Positions 43,288 through 52,848 are shown, counted from the first letter of the stretch. The stretch: 64,000 nucleotides of DNA from Streptomyces sp. NBC_01463 (GCA_036227345.1 CP109468.1:1798001-1862000); one strand, 5' to 3'. The notes: a model not told the origin generated them from the sequence alone. Translations and numbers: made by a program.

Positions 43288-44328
43288 CTACGCGGGCTGC
43301 GAACGGCGGCGCAGCGCGGGGTCGGTGAGCGACGGCGGCTGGTAACCGGCGTCCCGGGACGAGAGGTTGGTGCCCGGCGGGACGATCTTGTCGATCCGGT
43401 CCAGCACGTCCTGGCTCAGCCGCACCCGGTCCGCGCCGAGCTGGCTCGTCAGCTGTTCGAGGGTCCGCGGCCCGATGATCGCGGACGTGACCGCCGGGTG
43501 CTCCAGCACGAAGGCCAGGGCCAGTTGGACGAGGGTCAGCCCGGCCTCGTCGGCGAGCTGGGCGAGCGCCTCGGCGGCGTCGAGCTTGGCGGCGTTCTCG
43601 GCGGCTCCGATGTCGAACCGCTCGGCCTGCCGCTCGGCACGGCTGGAGGCGGGCTGATCGGCTCCCTTGCGGTAGCGGCCGGACAGCCAGCCGCCGGCCA
43701 GCGGGCTCCAGGAAAGGACCCCGAGTCCGTACCGCCGGGCCGTGGGCAGGACCTCGCGCTCGATGCCGCGGGCGAGGATCGAGTACGGGGGCTGCTCGGC
43801 GACGACGCGTTCGCGGCCGCGGCGCTCCGCGGTCCACTGGCCCTCGACGATGGCCGACGGTTCGAACGTCGACGTGCCGATGTAGCGGATCTTGCCCTGG
43901 TGCACCAGGTCGGAGAGCGCGCCGAGGGTCTCGTCGAAGTCGGTGCCGGGTTCGGGGCGGTGCACCTGGTAGAGGTCGATCCAGTCGGTGCCGAGGCGGC
44001 GCAGGCTGTTCTCCACCTCCCGGATGATCCAACGGCGGGAGTTGCCCTGCTCGTTGGGGTCGCTGCCGAGGCTTCCGTGGAACTTGGTGGCGAGCACGAC
44101 GTCGTCGCGGCGCCCGCCGGCCAGCGCCTTGCCGACGATGGTCTCGGACTCGCCGGCGGAGTAGACGTCGGCGGTGTCGACGAAGTTGATGCCCGCGTCC
44201 AGGGCGTGGTGGATGATCCGGATGCTGTCGTCGTGGTCCGGGTTGCCCCGGGCGCCGAACATCATGGTGCCGAGGCACAAGGGGCTGACCTTGACGCCCG
44301 TGCGGCCGAAATCGCGGTACTCCGTCAT
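43288..44328 (-). CDS. Aldo/keto reductase
   Basis: NADPH-dependent (beta/alpha)8 reductase of 346 residues. The AKR tetrad is visible: Asp in DTADVYSAGESE near residue 50, Tyr55 in ADVYSAGE, Lys in LATKFHG near 84 and His in YQVHRPEP near 124. Closest to the YajO/Kvbeta group. The ATG overlaps the stop of the fused ABC exporter by 4 bases (ATGA), placing it last in the sulfur operon. It could reduce an aldehyde released by the operon's monooxygenase; this is an inference. Confidence 0.94.
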   Translation of the reverse strand: MTEYRDFGRTGVKVSPLCLGTMMFGARGNPDHDDSIRIIHHALDAGINFVDTADVYSAGESETIVGKALAGGRRDDVVLATKFHGSLGSDPNEQGNSRRWIIREVENSLRRLGTDWIDLYQVHRPEPGTDFDETLGALSDLVHQGKIRYIGTSTFEPSAIVEGQWTAERRGRERVVAEQPPYSILARGIEREVLPTARRYGLGVLSWSPLAGGWLSGRYRKGADQPASSRAERQAERFDIGAAENAAKLDAAEALAQLADEAGLTLVQLALAFVLEHPAVTSAIIGPRTLEQLTSQLGADRVRLSQDVLDRIDKIVPPGTNLSSRDAGYQPPSLTDPALRRRSQPA

Positions 44329-47300
44329 CCTGCGGTCTCCTTGACGAGTTCACTTGCGTGCAGATGGTCGACCGGCGCGGCATGGCCGGTCTCCCGGAAG
44401 GCGTCCCACAGCCGGCGGTAGGGGCCGTGGGCGGCGAGCAGTTCGGTGTGGGTGCCGGTCTCGACGACGGTTCCCGCGTCGAGCACCACCACCCGGTCGG
44501 CGCGGACGGCCGTGGTGAGCCGGTGGGCGACGACGACGGTCGTACGCCTTCGGGCGAGCACCTCGGTCGCCGCGGCCACCCGGCGTTCGGTCGCGAGGTC
44601 CAGGGACGCGGTGGCCTCGTCGAGCAGCAGCACGTCCGGGTCGACGAGTTCGGCGCGGGCCAGGGCGAGCAGCTGGCGCTGTCCGGCGGAGAGGTTGCGG
44701 CCCCGCTCCCCCACCGGCTGGAGGTAGCCGAGCCGCAGCCCGGCGACCATCTCGTGCGCCCCGACGGCGCGGGCGGCCTGCTCCACCTCGGCGTCGGTGG
44801 CGTCGGGGCGGCCGTAGGCGATGGCGTCGCGGACCGTACCGCTGAACAGATGGGCCTCCTGCGGGACCACGCCCAGTCTGCGGCGGAATCCGGGCAGGTC
44901 GAGCTCGCGCAGATCGTGCCCGTCCACCCGGACCGCGCCCGCGGACGGGTCGTAGAAGCGGGCGAGGAGTTTCACGACGGTCGACTTGCCCGCCCCGGTC
45001 GCGCCGACCAGGGCGACGGTCTCGCCCGGCGCGATGCGCAGGGAGACCCCGTGCAGGACCTCCTGGCCGCCGCCTCCCGCGTAGCCGAAGGAGACCGAGT
45101 CGAACTCGACCTCGCCGCGCAGGGCGGGGACCGGGCGGGCGTCCTTCGCGGGCGGGGTGCCCGTGGGGGTGCGCATCAGGCCGCGGAGCCGGCCGAGGCC
45201 GACGACGGCCTGCTGATAGCCGTCGAAGACCTGGGAGAGCTGCTGGATCGGCGAGAAGAACAGCTCGACGTAGAGGAGGAACGCGATGAGCGTTCCCGCA
45301 CTCAGCTCGCCCGAGCGGACCTGTCCGGCGCCGACGGTGAGCACGGCCGCCGAGGAGAGCGTGCCGAGGAACTCGACGAACGGGAAGAACGTGCCCATGT
45401 AGCGCTGGGCGCGCAGCCGGGAGTCCCGGAAGGACCAGGCCAGTTCCGCGAAGTCGGCGGCGTTGCGGGACTCCCGGCGGAAGGCCTGGGTGACCCGGAT
45501 CGCGGTGACGTTCTCCTGGAGGCAGGCGTTGACGGCGCTGATCCGTTCCCGGGCCTCGCGGTACGCGGGCACGGAGTAGTGACGGAACACGGCGGTGGCC
45601 ACGACCAGCAGCGGAAGGGCGGCGAGGAGCACCAGGGCCAGTTCCGCGTCGATCACCAGCAGGCTGACCAGGACGCCGAGGACCGTCAGCAGGCTCACCA
45701 CGGCGGTGATCAGGCCGGTCTGCAGGAAGTTCGACAGGGCGTCGACGTCGGTGGTCATCCGGGTCATGATCCGGCCGCCGAGCTCGCGTTCGTAGTAGTC
45801 GAGGCCGAGGCGCTGGAGCTGGGCGAACGTTTTCACGCGCAGGGTGTAGAGGAGGCGTTCGCCGGTGCGTCCGGTGGTGCGGACCTGGGCGACGCCGATC
45901 AGCCAGTTCGCGGCGACCACCAGCGCGGCGGCGGCCGCCGCGGCGAGCAGGACGTGCCCGGCGTGGTGGGCCACCCCTTGGTCCACGCCCTGCCGGACCA
46001 GCACCGGGACGGTGATCTGGGCGGCGGCGTCGAGGGCGACGAGCAGCAGACCGAGGAGGAGCGGCAGCCGGAAGGGCCGCAGCAGGGCGGCGAGTCCGAA
46101 GTCCGCCTCGGCGGCGACGGCCTGGCCGGTGGGCACCTCGGGGTCGGCGGCGGGCAGCGGGATCCGGGCCAGTGCGGCGATGAGTTCGGGACTGGGCGGG
46201 GCGGAGCCGAGCACCCCGCCGCCGGGGCCCGCGCGGCCGGGTCCCGAGGTGGCGGCCGCCTCGGCGAGCGCCTGGGCGGCCCGCACGGCGGTGCCCTCCA
46301 GTTGTTCGTCGTCGCTTCCTTCGGGGCGCAGCCACAGGTGCGGGGTGGGGCAGCCGGCGGCCGTGGCGGGGTCCGGGCCGGTCGTGACGCCCGGGGCGGC
46401 GTCCTGTTCCGCCGACAGGAGGCTGCGGAACAGGGCTGACCTGGCGCCGAGTTCGGCGGGGGTCCCGGTGTCCGTGATCCGGCCGCCGTCGAGGATCGCG
46501 ACGCGGTCGGCGAGTTCCAGCGTCGATCTGCGGTGGGCGACGATCAGTGTGGTGCGGCGGCGGTCGTCCTCCCGGAGCCGGTGGTGGATCTCCGCCTCCA
46601 CCCGGGCGTCGATGGCCGAGGTGGCGTCGTCCAGGACGAGCACGGCCGGGTCGCCGATCAGGGCGCGGGCCAGGGCCATGCGCTGGCGCTGGCCGCCGGA
46701 GAGGGTGAGTCCCTGTTCGCCGACGACGGTGTCGTACCCCTGCGGGAGCCGTTCGATGAACTCGTCGGCACGGGCGATGCGGGCGGCCGCCCGGACCTGT
46801 TCGTCGGTGGCGTCCGGTACCCCGTAGGCGATGTTGGCGCGCACGGTGTCGGAGAGCAGCAGGCTCTCCTCGAAGACGTAGCCGATGCGGGAGCGCAGGG
46901 AGGCGAGGGTGAGGTCGCGGACGTCGCTGCCGCCCACCCGGACCGAGCCGGACGGTACGTCGTAGAACCGGGGCAGCAGGGCCGCGGCGGTGGACTTGCC
47001 GGAGCCGGCCGGGCCGATCAGGGCGAGGGTCTCGCCGGGGCGGATGTCGAGGGTGAAGCCGTTCAGGAGGGGTGCGCCGTCGCCGTACCCGAAGCTGACG
47101 TCGTGCCAGCCGATCGCCGGGGGCTCGTCCGGCAGTGCGCGGGCCCCGGGCGCGTCCGTGATCACCGGGGCCTCGTCCACGACCTCCAGGACGCGTTCGG
47201 CGCCGGCCCGGGCCTGCTGCCAGACGGTGAGCAGGGTCGCCACCTGGCGGACCGGGGTGACGAACGAGCCGAGGTAGGTGGTGAAGGCGAGGAAGGTGCC

Positions 47301-48158
47301 GAGCGAGATCCGGCCGTGCAGGGCCATCCAGCCGCCGAGGGCGAGGACGGCGACCTGGCCGAGTGCGGGGACGGCCTGGAGCGCCGGGTTGTAGCGGCTG
47401 GTGAAGCGGACGACGCGCAGCCGGGAGGCGAAGAGGTGGCGGGCGCGCTGTTCGAGTCCGGCCAGCTCCCGCTGCTCCTGGCCGAAGCCCTTGACCACGC
47501 GGACCCCGGTGACGGTCGCCTCGACGGTGGAGGCGACCTCGGCGGCCTCCTGCTGGGCGTGCCAGTTGGCGGGGAAGAGGTCGCGGCGGCTGCGCAGCGC
47601 GATCAGCCAGAGCAGCGGGCCGACGACCAGGGCCACGACGGTCAGCAGGGGTGACAGCACCGCCATGAAGACCAGCGAGAACAGGAACATCAGCGCGTTG
47701 CCGGTGAGGTTGGGCAGGAACTGCAGCAGGGTCTGGATGAGGGTGATGTCGGAGATGGACCGGCTCACCACCTGTCCGGTGCGCAGGTCGTCCTGCTGGG
47801 CGCCGCCGAGCCGGAGCAGGGCGGCGAAGGCGTCGTTGCGCAGGTCGTACTGGACCCCGAGGGAGAGCCGGCCCGAGCGGTAGCGCCGGGTGAAGCTCGC
47901 GCCGAAGCGGACGGCGCCGAGCGCGGCGAGCAGGACGGTCCAGGGGGCGAGCGACGCGGTGGTACCGGCCGCCACCCCGTCCACCACGTGCCGCAGCACG
48001 AGCGGCAGGGTGGCGGTGGCGACGGCGGCGACCACGGCGGCACCGAAGGCCATGAGCAGGTCGGTGCGGTGCCGCAGGCAGTAGCCCAGCAGCCGCCGCG
48101 CCCATCCGGGCGGCGGCTGCCGGGGCGTACCGGTTTCCGGGTTCGGACAGTCCGTCAC
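44325..48158 (-). CDS. Fused ABC exporter (TMD-NBD-TMD-NBD) with one degenerate ATP site
   Basis: A 1277-residue multidrug-type exporter with two complete halves in one chain, joined by a poorly structured linker of about 90 residues near 605-695. NBD1: Walker A GPAGSGKST, signature LSGGQRQ, Walker B LVLDDATSAID. NBD2: Walker A GATGAGKST, signature LSAGQRQ, Walker B LLLDEATASLD. NBD1 has Asp in place of the catalytic Glu, and NBD2 has a non-standard signature; these two meet in one site, so the transporter has one consensus and one degenerate ATP site, as in heterodimeric exporters. Both ends overlap neighbouring genes by 4 bases, so it belongs to the sulfur operon. Substrate unknown. Confidence 0.93.
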   Translation of the reverse strand: MTDCPNPETGTPRQPPPGWARRLLGYCLRHRTDLLMAFGAAVVAAVATATLPLVLRHVVDGVAAGTTASLAPWTVLLAALGAVRFGASFTRRYRSGRLSLGVQYDLRNDAFAALLRLGGAQQDDLRTGQVVSRSISDITLIQTLLQFLPNLTGNALMFLFSLVFMAVLSPLLTVVALVVGPLLWLIALRSRRDLFPANWHAQQEAAEVASTVEATVTGVRVVKGFGQEQRELAGLEQRARHLFASRLRVVRFTSRYNPALQAVPALGQVAVLALGGWMALHGRISLGTFLAFTTYLGSFVTPVRQVATLLTVWQQARAGAERVLEVVDEAPVITDAPGARALPDEPPAIGWHDVSFGYGDGAPLLNGFTLDIRPGETLALIGPAGSGKSTAAALLPRFYDVPSGSVRVGGSDVRDLTLASLRSRIGYVFEESLLLSDTVRANIAYGVPDATDEQVRAAARIARADEFIERLPQGYDTVVGEQGLTLSGGQRQRMALARALIGDPAVLVLDDATSAIDARVEAEIHHRLREDDRRRTTLIVAHRRSTLELADRVAILDGGRITDTGTPAELGARSALFRSLLSAEQDAAPGVTTGPDPATAAGCPTPHLWLRPEGSDDEQLEGTAVRAAQALAEAAATSGPGRAGPGGGVLGSAPPSPELIAALARIPLPAADPEVPTGQAVAAEADFGLAALLRPFRLPLLLGLLLVALDAAAQITVPVLVRQGVDQGVAHHAGHVLLAAAAAAALVVAANWLIGVAQVRTTGRTGERLLYTLRVKTFAQLQRLGLDYYERELGGRIMTRMTTDVDALSNFLQTGLITAVVSLLTVLGVLVSLLVIDAELALVLLAALPLLVVATAVFRHYSVPAYREARERISAVNACLQENVTAIRVTQAFRRESRNAADFAELAWSFRDSRLRAQRYMGTFFPFVEFLGTLSSAAVLTVGAGQVRSGELSAGTLIAFLLYVELFFSPIQQLSQVFDGYQQAVVGLGRLRGLMRTPTGTPPAKDARPVPALRGEVEFDSVSFGYAGGGGQEVLHGVSLRIAPGETVALVGATGAGKSTVVKLLARFYDPSAGAVRVDGHDLRELDLPGFRRRLGVVPQEAHLFSGTVRDAIAYGRPDATDAEVEQAARAVGAHEMVAGLRLGYLQPVGERGRNLSAGQRQLLALARAELVDPDVLLLDEATASLDLATERRVAAATEVLARRRTTVVVAHRLTTAVRADRVVVLDAGTVVETGTHTELLAAHGPYRRLWDAFRETGHAAPVDHLHASELVKETAG

Positions 48159-49540
48159 CGGGCCTCCGCCAGACCGATGCCGAAGTGGCCCTCGCTGCGG
48201 TCGACTTCCTCGAAGAGCCGGTTGGCGGGGCGCGGCAGACCGTAGTGCCCGCGCAGGGTGCGCGCGGTGTACTCGGTGCGGAACAGGCCGCGTTCCTGGA
48301 GGATCGGCACCACCCGGTCCACGAAGACCTCCAGTCCGGAGGGCAGGACGGCGGGCATGATGTTGAAGCCGTCGGCGGCCCCGCTGTCGTACCAGTGCTC
48401 GATGGTGTCGGCGACCTGCTCGGCGGTGCCGGCGAAGGTGCGGTGGCCGCGTCCGCCGCCGAGCCGCCCGATGAGCTGGCGCACGGTCAGCTTCTCCCGC
48501 CTGGCGAGCTCCACGATGAGGGTGTAGCGGCTCTTGGCGCCCTCGATCTCGTCCTCGGTCGGGATGTCCTCGGGGAGCTGGGCGTCGAGGTCCAGGTCGT
48601 CGGGGGCGATCCTCAGCCGCTGGGCGAGCTGCCGCTTGGCGTACTCGGGGACGATGAGGCTCTCCAGTTCGGCGTCCAGGGCCAGCGCCTCGGCCTCGGT
48701 GTCGCCGATGACGGGCACGATGCCGGGCAGGATCTTGATGCCGTCGGGGTTGCGTCCGAGGGCCTCCGCGCGCTGCTTGACGTCCTTGTAGAAGGCGATG
48801 CCCTCCTCCAGGGTCTGCTGGGCGGTGAACACCGCCTCCGCGTACCGGGCGGCGAAGTCCTTGCCGTCCTCGCTCGACCCGGCCTGTACGAGCAAGGGAT
48901 ACCCCTGCGGCGGGCGTTGTACGTTCAGCGGCCCGTCGACGCGGAAGAACTCGCCGTCGTGCCCGATCCTGCGTACGCGTTCGGCCAGGGCGTGGACGCC
49001 GCGCTCCTTGTCGGCGATCACCGCGTCGTCCGCCCAGCTGTCCCAGAGCTTGGTGGACACCTCGACGAACTCACCGGCGCGCCGGTAGCGCTCGTGGTGC
49101 AGCGGGGTGTCGTCGAGGCCGAAGTTGCGGGCCGCGTCGGCGCCCGCGGTGGTGACGATGTTCCAGCCCGCCCGGCCGCCCGAGACATGGTCGAGCGAGG
49201 CGAACCTGCGGGCCAGGTTGTACGGCTCGTTGTAGCTGGTCGACGCGGTGGCGATCAGGCCGATGTGGTGGGTGGCCCCGGCGAGCGCGGTGAGCAGGAC
49301 GGTGGGCTCCAGCTTGGCGGCGGGCCGCCGGCCGGGGTCGCCCATCAGGACGGGGCTGTCCGCGAGGAACAGCGAGTCCAGCCGGCCGCGCTCCGCTATC
49401 CGGGCCAGGTTCTTGTAGTGCTCGATGTCGGAGTTGGCCTCGGCCGGGCTGCCGGGCAGCCGCCAGGACGCCTCGTGGTGACCGGTGGACATGAGGAAGG
49501 CGTTGAGGTGGAGCTGCTTGCGGTCAGGCGTGCGGGACAT
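48155..49540 (-). CDS. FMN-dependent (LLM) monooxygenase, NtaA/SnaA/DmoA type
   Basis: Flavin-dependent monooxygenase of 461 residues that uses reduced FMN and O2. The NtaA/SnaA/SoxA/DszA pattern is clear: LHLNAFLMSTGHHEASWR near residue 10, SLDHVSGGRAGWNIVTT near 125, YPLLVQAGSSEDGKDFAA near 220 and an extended C terminus. Members oxidise sulfonates, dimethyl sulfide, dibenzothiophene sulfone or chelators. With the sulfonate-type importer and flavin reductase in the same operon, an organosulfur substrate is most likely. ATG with GAAGGAAA upstream; it overlaps the importer ATPase by 17 bases. Confidence 0.93.
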   Translation of the reverse strand: MSRTPDRKQLHLNAFLMSTGHHEASWRLPGSPAEANSDIEHYKNLARIAERGRLDSLFLADSPVLMGDPGRRPAAKLEPTVLLTALAGATHHIGLIATASTSYNEPYNLARRFASLDHVSGGRAGWNIVTTAGADAARNFGLDDTPLHHERYRRAGEFVEVSTKLWDSWADDAVIADKERGVHALAERVRRIGHDGEFFRVDGPLNVQRPPQGYPLLVQAGSSEDGKDFAARYAEAVFTAQQTLEEGIAFYKDVKQRAEALGRNPDGIKILPGIVPVIGDTEAEALALDAELESLIVPEYAKRQLAQRLRIAPDDLDLDAQLPEDIPTEDEIEGAKSRYTLIVELARREKLTVRQLIGRLGGGRGHRTFAGTAEQVADTIEHWYDSGAADGFNIMPAVLPSGLEVFVDRVVPILQERGLFRTEYTARTLRGHYGLPRPANRLFEEVDRSEGHFGIGLAEAR

Positions 49541-50330
49541 GGGTTTCCTTCTGCTGGGAGGGGGGCGGGGTCTGCGCCACGCCGAGCGCGGTGAGCAGCG
49601 TGTCGCGGTACTCCTGGAAGCGGGGGTCGCGGCGGGAGCGCGGGGTGGGCAGGTCGACGGTGAGGTCGACGGAGATCCGGCCGTCCTCCAGGACGAGCAC
49701 CCGGTCGGCGAGTTCGACGGCCTCGTCGACGTCGTGGGTGACGAGCAGGACCGCGGGGCGGTGGCGCTCGTAGAGCTCGCGCAGCAGGCCGTGCATCTTG
49801 ATCCGGGTGAGGGCGTCCAGGGCGCCGAACGGTTCGTCGGCGAGGAGCAGTTCGGGGTCGCGGACCAGTGCGCGGGCCAGGGCGGCGCGCTGCTGCTCAC
49901 CGCCGGACAGCTCGTGCGGCCAGGACCGGTCGCGGCCCTCCAGGCCGACCTCGGCCAGTGCGGTGAGGCCGCGTTCGCGGGCACCCGGGCCGCGCAGGCC
50001 GAGGATCACGTTGTCGATGATCCGGAGCCAGGGCAGCAGCCGGGAGTCCTGGAAGGAGAGCGACACCCGGTCGGGGACGGTGAGTTCACCGGAACCGTCG
50101 ACGGTGTGGTCGAGGCGGGCGACGGCCCGCAGCAGGGTGGACTTGCCGGAGCCGCTGCGGCCGAGCAGTGCGGTGAACTCGCCGGGTGCGACGGTGAGAT
50201 CGAGTTCCTTGAGCACGTCCCGGTCGCCGAAGCGCCGGACCAGTTTCCGGGTGCGGATGGCGGGGCGTTCCGCCACGGCCGTCGTGCCGGGCCGGTGGGC
50301 GGGGTTCAGCCCGCCAGAGTGCGTCGCCAT
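49524..50330 (-). CDS. Sulfonate/nitrate-type ABC transporter ATPase
   Basis: A 268-residue ATPase of the SsuB/TauB family: Walker A GRSGSGKST near residue 57, Q-loop SFQDSRLLPW, signature LSGGEQQR near 142 and Walker B LLLADEPFGALDALTR near 162 with H-loop VTHDVDEAVELADR. ATG with GAGAGGAAGG upstream, inside the permease gene (overlap 25 bases). Confidence 0.93.
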   Translation of the reverse strand: MATHSGGLNPAHRPGTTAVAERPAIRTRKLVRRFGDRDVLKELDLTVAPGEFTALLGRSGSGKSTLLRAVARLDHTVDGSGELTVPDRVSLSFQDSRLLPWLRIIDNVILGLRGPGARERGLTALAEVGLEGRDRSWPHELSGGEQQRAALARALVRDPELLLADEPFGALDALTRIKMHGLLRELYERHRPAVLLVTHDVDEAVELADRVLVLEDGRISVDLTVDLPTPRSRRDPRFQEYRDTLLTALGVAQTPPPSQQKETHVPHA

Positions 50331-51208
50331 GACAGGACCTTCCTCTCGACGGCGCGGACCGCCGCGTCCGATGCGAAGCCGAAGATCCCGTAGGCCACCA
50401 GGCCCACGATGATCACGTCGGACTGGGCGTACTGCTGGGCCTGGAACATCATGTAGCCGATGCCGCTGGTGGCGTTGATCTGCTCGACGACGATCAGGCC
50501 GAGCCAGGAGGCGGTGACGCCCAGGCGCAGTCCGACGAAGAAACCGGGCAGCGAACCGGGGACGACGACCTTGCGGACGAACTGCGCCCGGCTCAGGTCG
50601 AGTCCCTCGGCCAGCTCGACGTAGCGGCTGTCGATGCCGGTGAGCGAGGCGTACGTGTTGATGTACATGTTCACCGCGACGCCGAGCGCGATGACGGTGA
50701 CCTTCATCTGTTCGCCGATGCCGAGCCAGAGGATCAGCAGCGGGAGCATGGCCAGGGAGGGGATGGCGCGCTTGATCTGGAGCGGCCCGTCCAGGAGGTA
50801 TTCGCCGGTGCGGCTGAGCCCGGCGGCGATGGCGAGGAGGACCCCGGAGGTCACGCCGAAGAACAGGCCGAGTCCGGCGCGCTGGAGCGAGATGAGGACG
50901 TTGTCCTGGAGCCGGCCGCTGGCGACGAGGTCGGACGCGGTGGACAGGACCGTGCCGGGTCCGGACAGGATCCGCGGGTCGAGGTAGCCGATGGCGGAGG
51001 CGAACCACCACAGGGCGATGACCAGCACCGGGCCGATCAGCCGTCCGAAGGGCAGGGCGCGGCCGGGGCCGAGCCGCCTGCGGGTGGTACGGGGTGCGGC
51101 GGGCTCGGTGGCCGGCGACGCCCCGTCCGCCGGTTCGCCGCTCCCGCCGGGCGCGACGGCCGTCTTCGGCCGGCCCGGGGTGCGGGTGTTCGTCAGCAGC
51201 TCGGTCAT
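50306..51208 (-). CDS. Sulfonate/nitrate-type ABC transporter permease
   Basis: A 300-residue permease (SsuC/TauC type) with an N-terminal Pro/Ala-rich extension of about 50 residues and six hydrophobic segments. The family loop YVELAEGLDLSRAQFVRKVVVPGSLP lies near residue 200-225 (core LAEGLDLSRAQF). ATG overlaps the stop of the binding-protein gene by 4 bases. Confidence 0.93.
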   Translation of the reverse strand: MTELLTNTRTPGRPKTAVAPGGSGEPADGASPATEPAAPRTTRRRLGPGRALPFGRLIGPVLVIALWWFASAIGYLDPRILSGPGTVLSTASDLVASGRLQDNVLISLQRAGLGLFFGVTSGVLLAIAAGLSRTGEYLLDGPLQIKRAIPSLAMLPLLILWLGIGEQMKVTVIALGVAVNMYINTYASLTGIDSRYVELAEGLDLSRAQFVRKVVVPGSLPGFFVGLRLGVTASWLGLIVVEQINATSGIGYMMFQAQQYAQSDVIIVGLVAYGIFGFASDAAVRAVERKVLSWRRTLAG

Positions 51209-52272
51209 GACGTCTCCCGGTACTGAGCGGCCACGGCCTTGGCGGCGAGCCCCTCGAATCGGCGGTCGAACAGGCCGGAGACGTCCTGCTTCGGTACGAA
51301 GCCGCCCTCGGCCATCAGGTCCGCGGTCTCCTGCTCCCATGCGATCGCCTTGTCCCAGTTGGCCGGGAACTGCGGCTTGTGGAGCGAGGCGACGATGCGC
51401 TTGCCGTCCTCGGCGGAGACGCCCTGGTCCTTGACGTAGTACGTGTCGATCCACTCGTCGGTGTTCTCCCAGGCCCAGGTCAGACCGCGGGCCCAGAGCG
51501 GGATGAAGCTGCGGACGGCGGCGGCCTTGGCCGGGTCGTTGAGCACCTCGTTGGGCGCCCAGAGGACGGAGAGCAGGTCCACGACGTCCGTCTTCAGCCC
51601 GCGCGCCCCGTCCTTGCCGTACTGGGTGAGGTACTTGGTGACGGTCGGTTCGCCCAGCGGTGCTACGTCGACCTGCTTGGACTGCAGGGCGGTGAGGAAC
51701 TGGGTGCTGGGCAGGGCGACCAGTTCGACGTCGTCGTTGGCGAGGCCGGCCTGCTTCAGGGCGCGCAGGACGACGACGCCCTGGGCCTGCCCCTGGGAGA
51801 AGCCGATCTTCTTGCCGCGGAAGTCGGCCACGGACCTGATGTCGGAGCCGGGCGCGGTGGCGAAGACGTACGAGGGATGGTTCCGCACCTGCACGGCGAC
51901 GATCTTCGCTCCGACGCCGATGGCGTGGGCCTGGATCGGCGGAATTCCGGCATTGACCGCGAGATCGATGGAATGGGCCCGGAATCCCTGGATTATATCG
52001 GGACCCGCGTTCAGGTTGGGCCATTGCGAAACGTCGAAGGAAAGGCCCTTCTCCAGTCCCGCGGGTTTCAGCTGGAGCCGGGTGGTGCGGACGGCTATGG
52101 AGAGTTTCGTCCCCGGCGGCGGCGCTCCCGAGGGGAGTTTACCGGCGGGCTCGGCGCTCGCCGCGGTCTTCGCCTGGGGCGAGCAGGCGGCGAGCGTGCC
52201 GATGAGCGTTCCGCCCGCGAGGGCGAGGAAGGACCTGCGGCCGACGGTCCGGTACGTGTCGTGGCGTGCCAT
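51205..52272 (-). CDS. Sulfonate-type ABC substrate-binding lipoprotein (Tat)
   Basis: A 355-residue SsuA-like binding protein. The N terminus has a twin-arginine motif (GRRSFLALAGG) and lipobox TLAAC (Cys30), so it is exported folded and lipid-anchored. Mature domain: IDLAVNAGIPPIQAHAIG near residue 110, DFRGKKIGFSQGQAQ near 158 and LPSTQFLTALQSKQVDVAPLGEP near 195, as in aliphatic sulfonate or nitrate binders. The ATG at 52272 has AGGAA upstream; an in-frame ATG at 52296 has none. Confidence 0.92.
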   Translation of the reverse strand: MARHDTYRTVGRRSFLALAGGTLIGTLAACSPQAKTAASAEPAGKLPSGAPPPGTKLSIAVRTTRLQLKPAGLEKGLSFDVSQWPNLNAGPDIIQGFRAHSIDLAVNAGIPPIQAHAIGVGAKIVAVQVRNHPSYVFATAPGSDIRSVADFRGKKIGFSQGQAQGVVVLRALKQAGLANDDVELVALPSTQFLTALQSKQVDVAPLGEPTVTKYLTQYGKDGARGLKTDVVDLLSVLWAPNEVLNDPAKAAAVRSFIPLWARGLTWAWENTDEWIDTYYVKDQGVSAEDGKRIVASLHKPQFPANWDKAIAWEQETADLMAEGGFVPKQDVSGLFDRRFEGLAAKAVAAQYRETS

Positions 52273-52311
52273 GGTGGGTTCCTGATCCGTAGTCATGGGG
52301 AGGGGCGGCGC

Positions 52312-52845
52312 TCAGAGGGTGTGGTAGGCGCCGTTGTGGAAGAGCAGCGGGCGGTGTCCCTCGTCGAGCCGGGCGTCCACCACTCGGGCGATGACAATGC
52401 GGTGGTCGCCGGCCGGGACGATCTGCTCGGTCTCCAGCCGCAGCCAGCCGGCCACGCCGTCGAGCACCGGCTCGCCCTCCGGCAGGCGGCGCCAGCGGGT
52501 GGGGGCGGCGAACCGGTCGATGCCGCTGGTGGCGAAGGTGGTGGCCACGTCCCGCTGTCCGGCGCCGAGGAAGTTCACGACGGCCGAACCGGCCCGTTCG
52601 ATGTGCGGCCAGGACGAGGTGCCGGTCCCGATGCCGAACGAGACCAGCGGCGGGTCGAGGGAGAGGGAGCTGAGCGAGGTCGCGGTGAAGCCGATCGGGC
52701 CGTGGCCCGCGTCGGCGGTGACGACGACGACTCCGGCGGGGTGGCGGCGGAACGCCTGCCTGAAGCGGTCCGGGGCTATGCCTCCGGCGGCGGGCGCGGC
52801 CTGCGCCGGGTATGAGGGCACGGTGACGGTCAACGTCTCTCCCAT
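52312..52845 (-). CDS. Flavin reductase (NADH:FMN, NtaB/HpaC type)
   Basis: Supplies reduced FMN to the LLM monooxygenase. 177 residues of the split-barrel flavin reductase family: FRQAFRRHPAGVVVVTAD near residue 28, GFTATSLSSLSLDPPLVSFGI near 52-72 (core TSLSSLSLDPP) and FLGAGQRDVATTFA near 93. The ATG has no strong ribosome binding site and follows a C/T-rich stretch and a cysteine-rich leader peptide gene. First enzyme gene of the sulfur operon; the next gene starts 39 bp downstream. Confidence 0.92.
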   Translation of the reverse strand: MGETLTVTVPSYPAQAAPAAGGIAPDRFRQAFRRHPAGVVVVTADAGHGPIGFTATSLSSLSLDPPLVSFGIGTGTSSWPHIERAGSAVVNFLGAGQRDVATTFATSGIDRFAAPTRWRRLPEGEPVLDGVAGWLRLETEQIVPAGDHRIVIARVVDARLDEGHRPLLFHNGAYHTL

Positions 52846-52848
52846 GAT

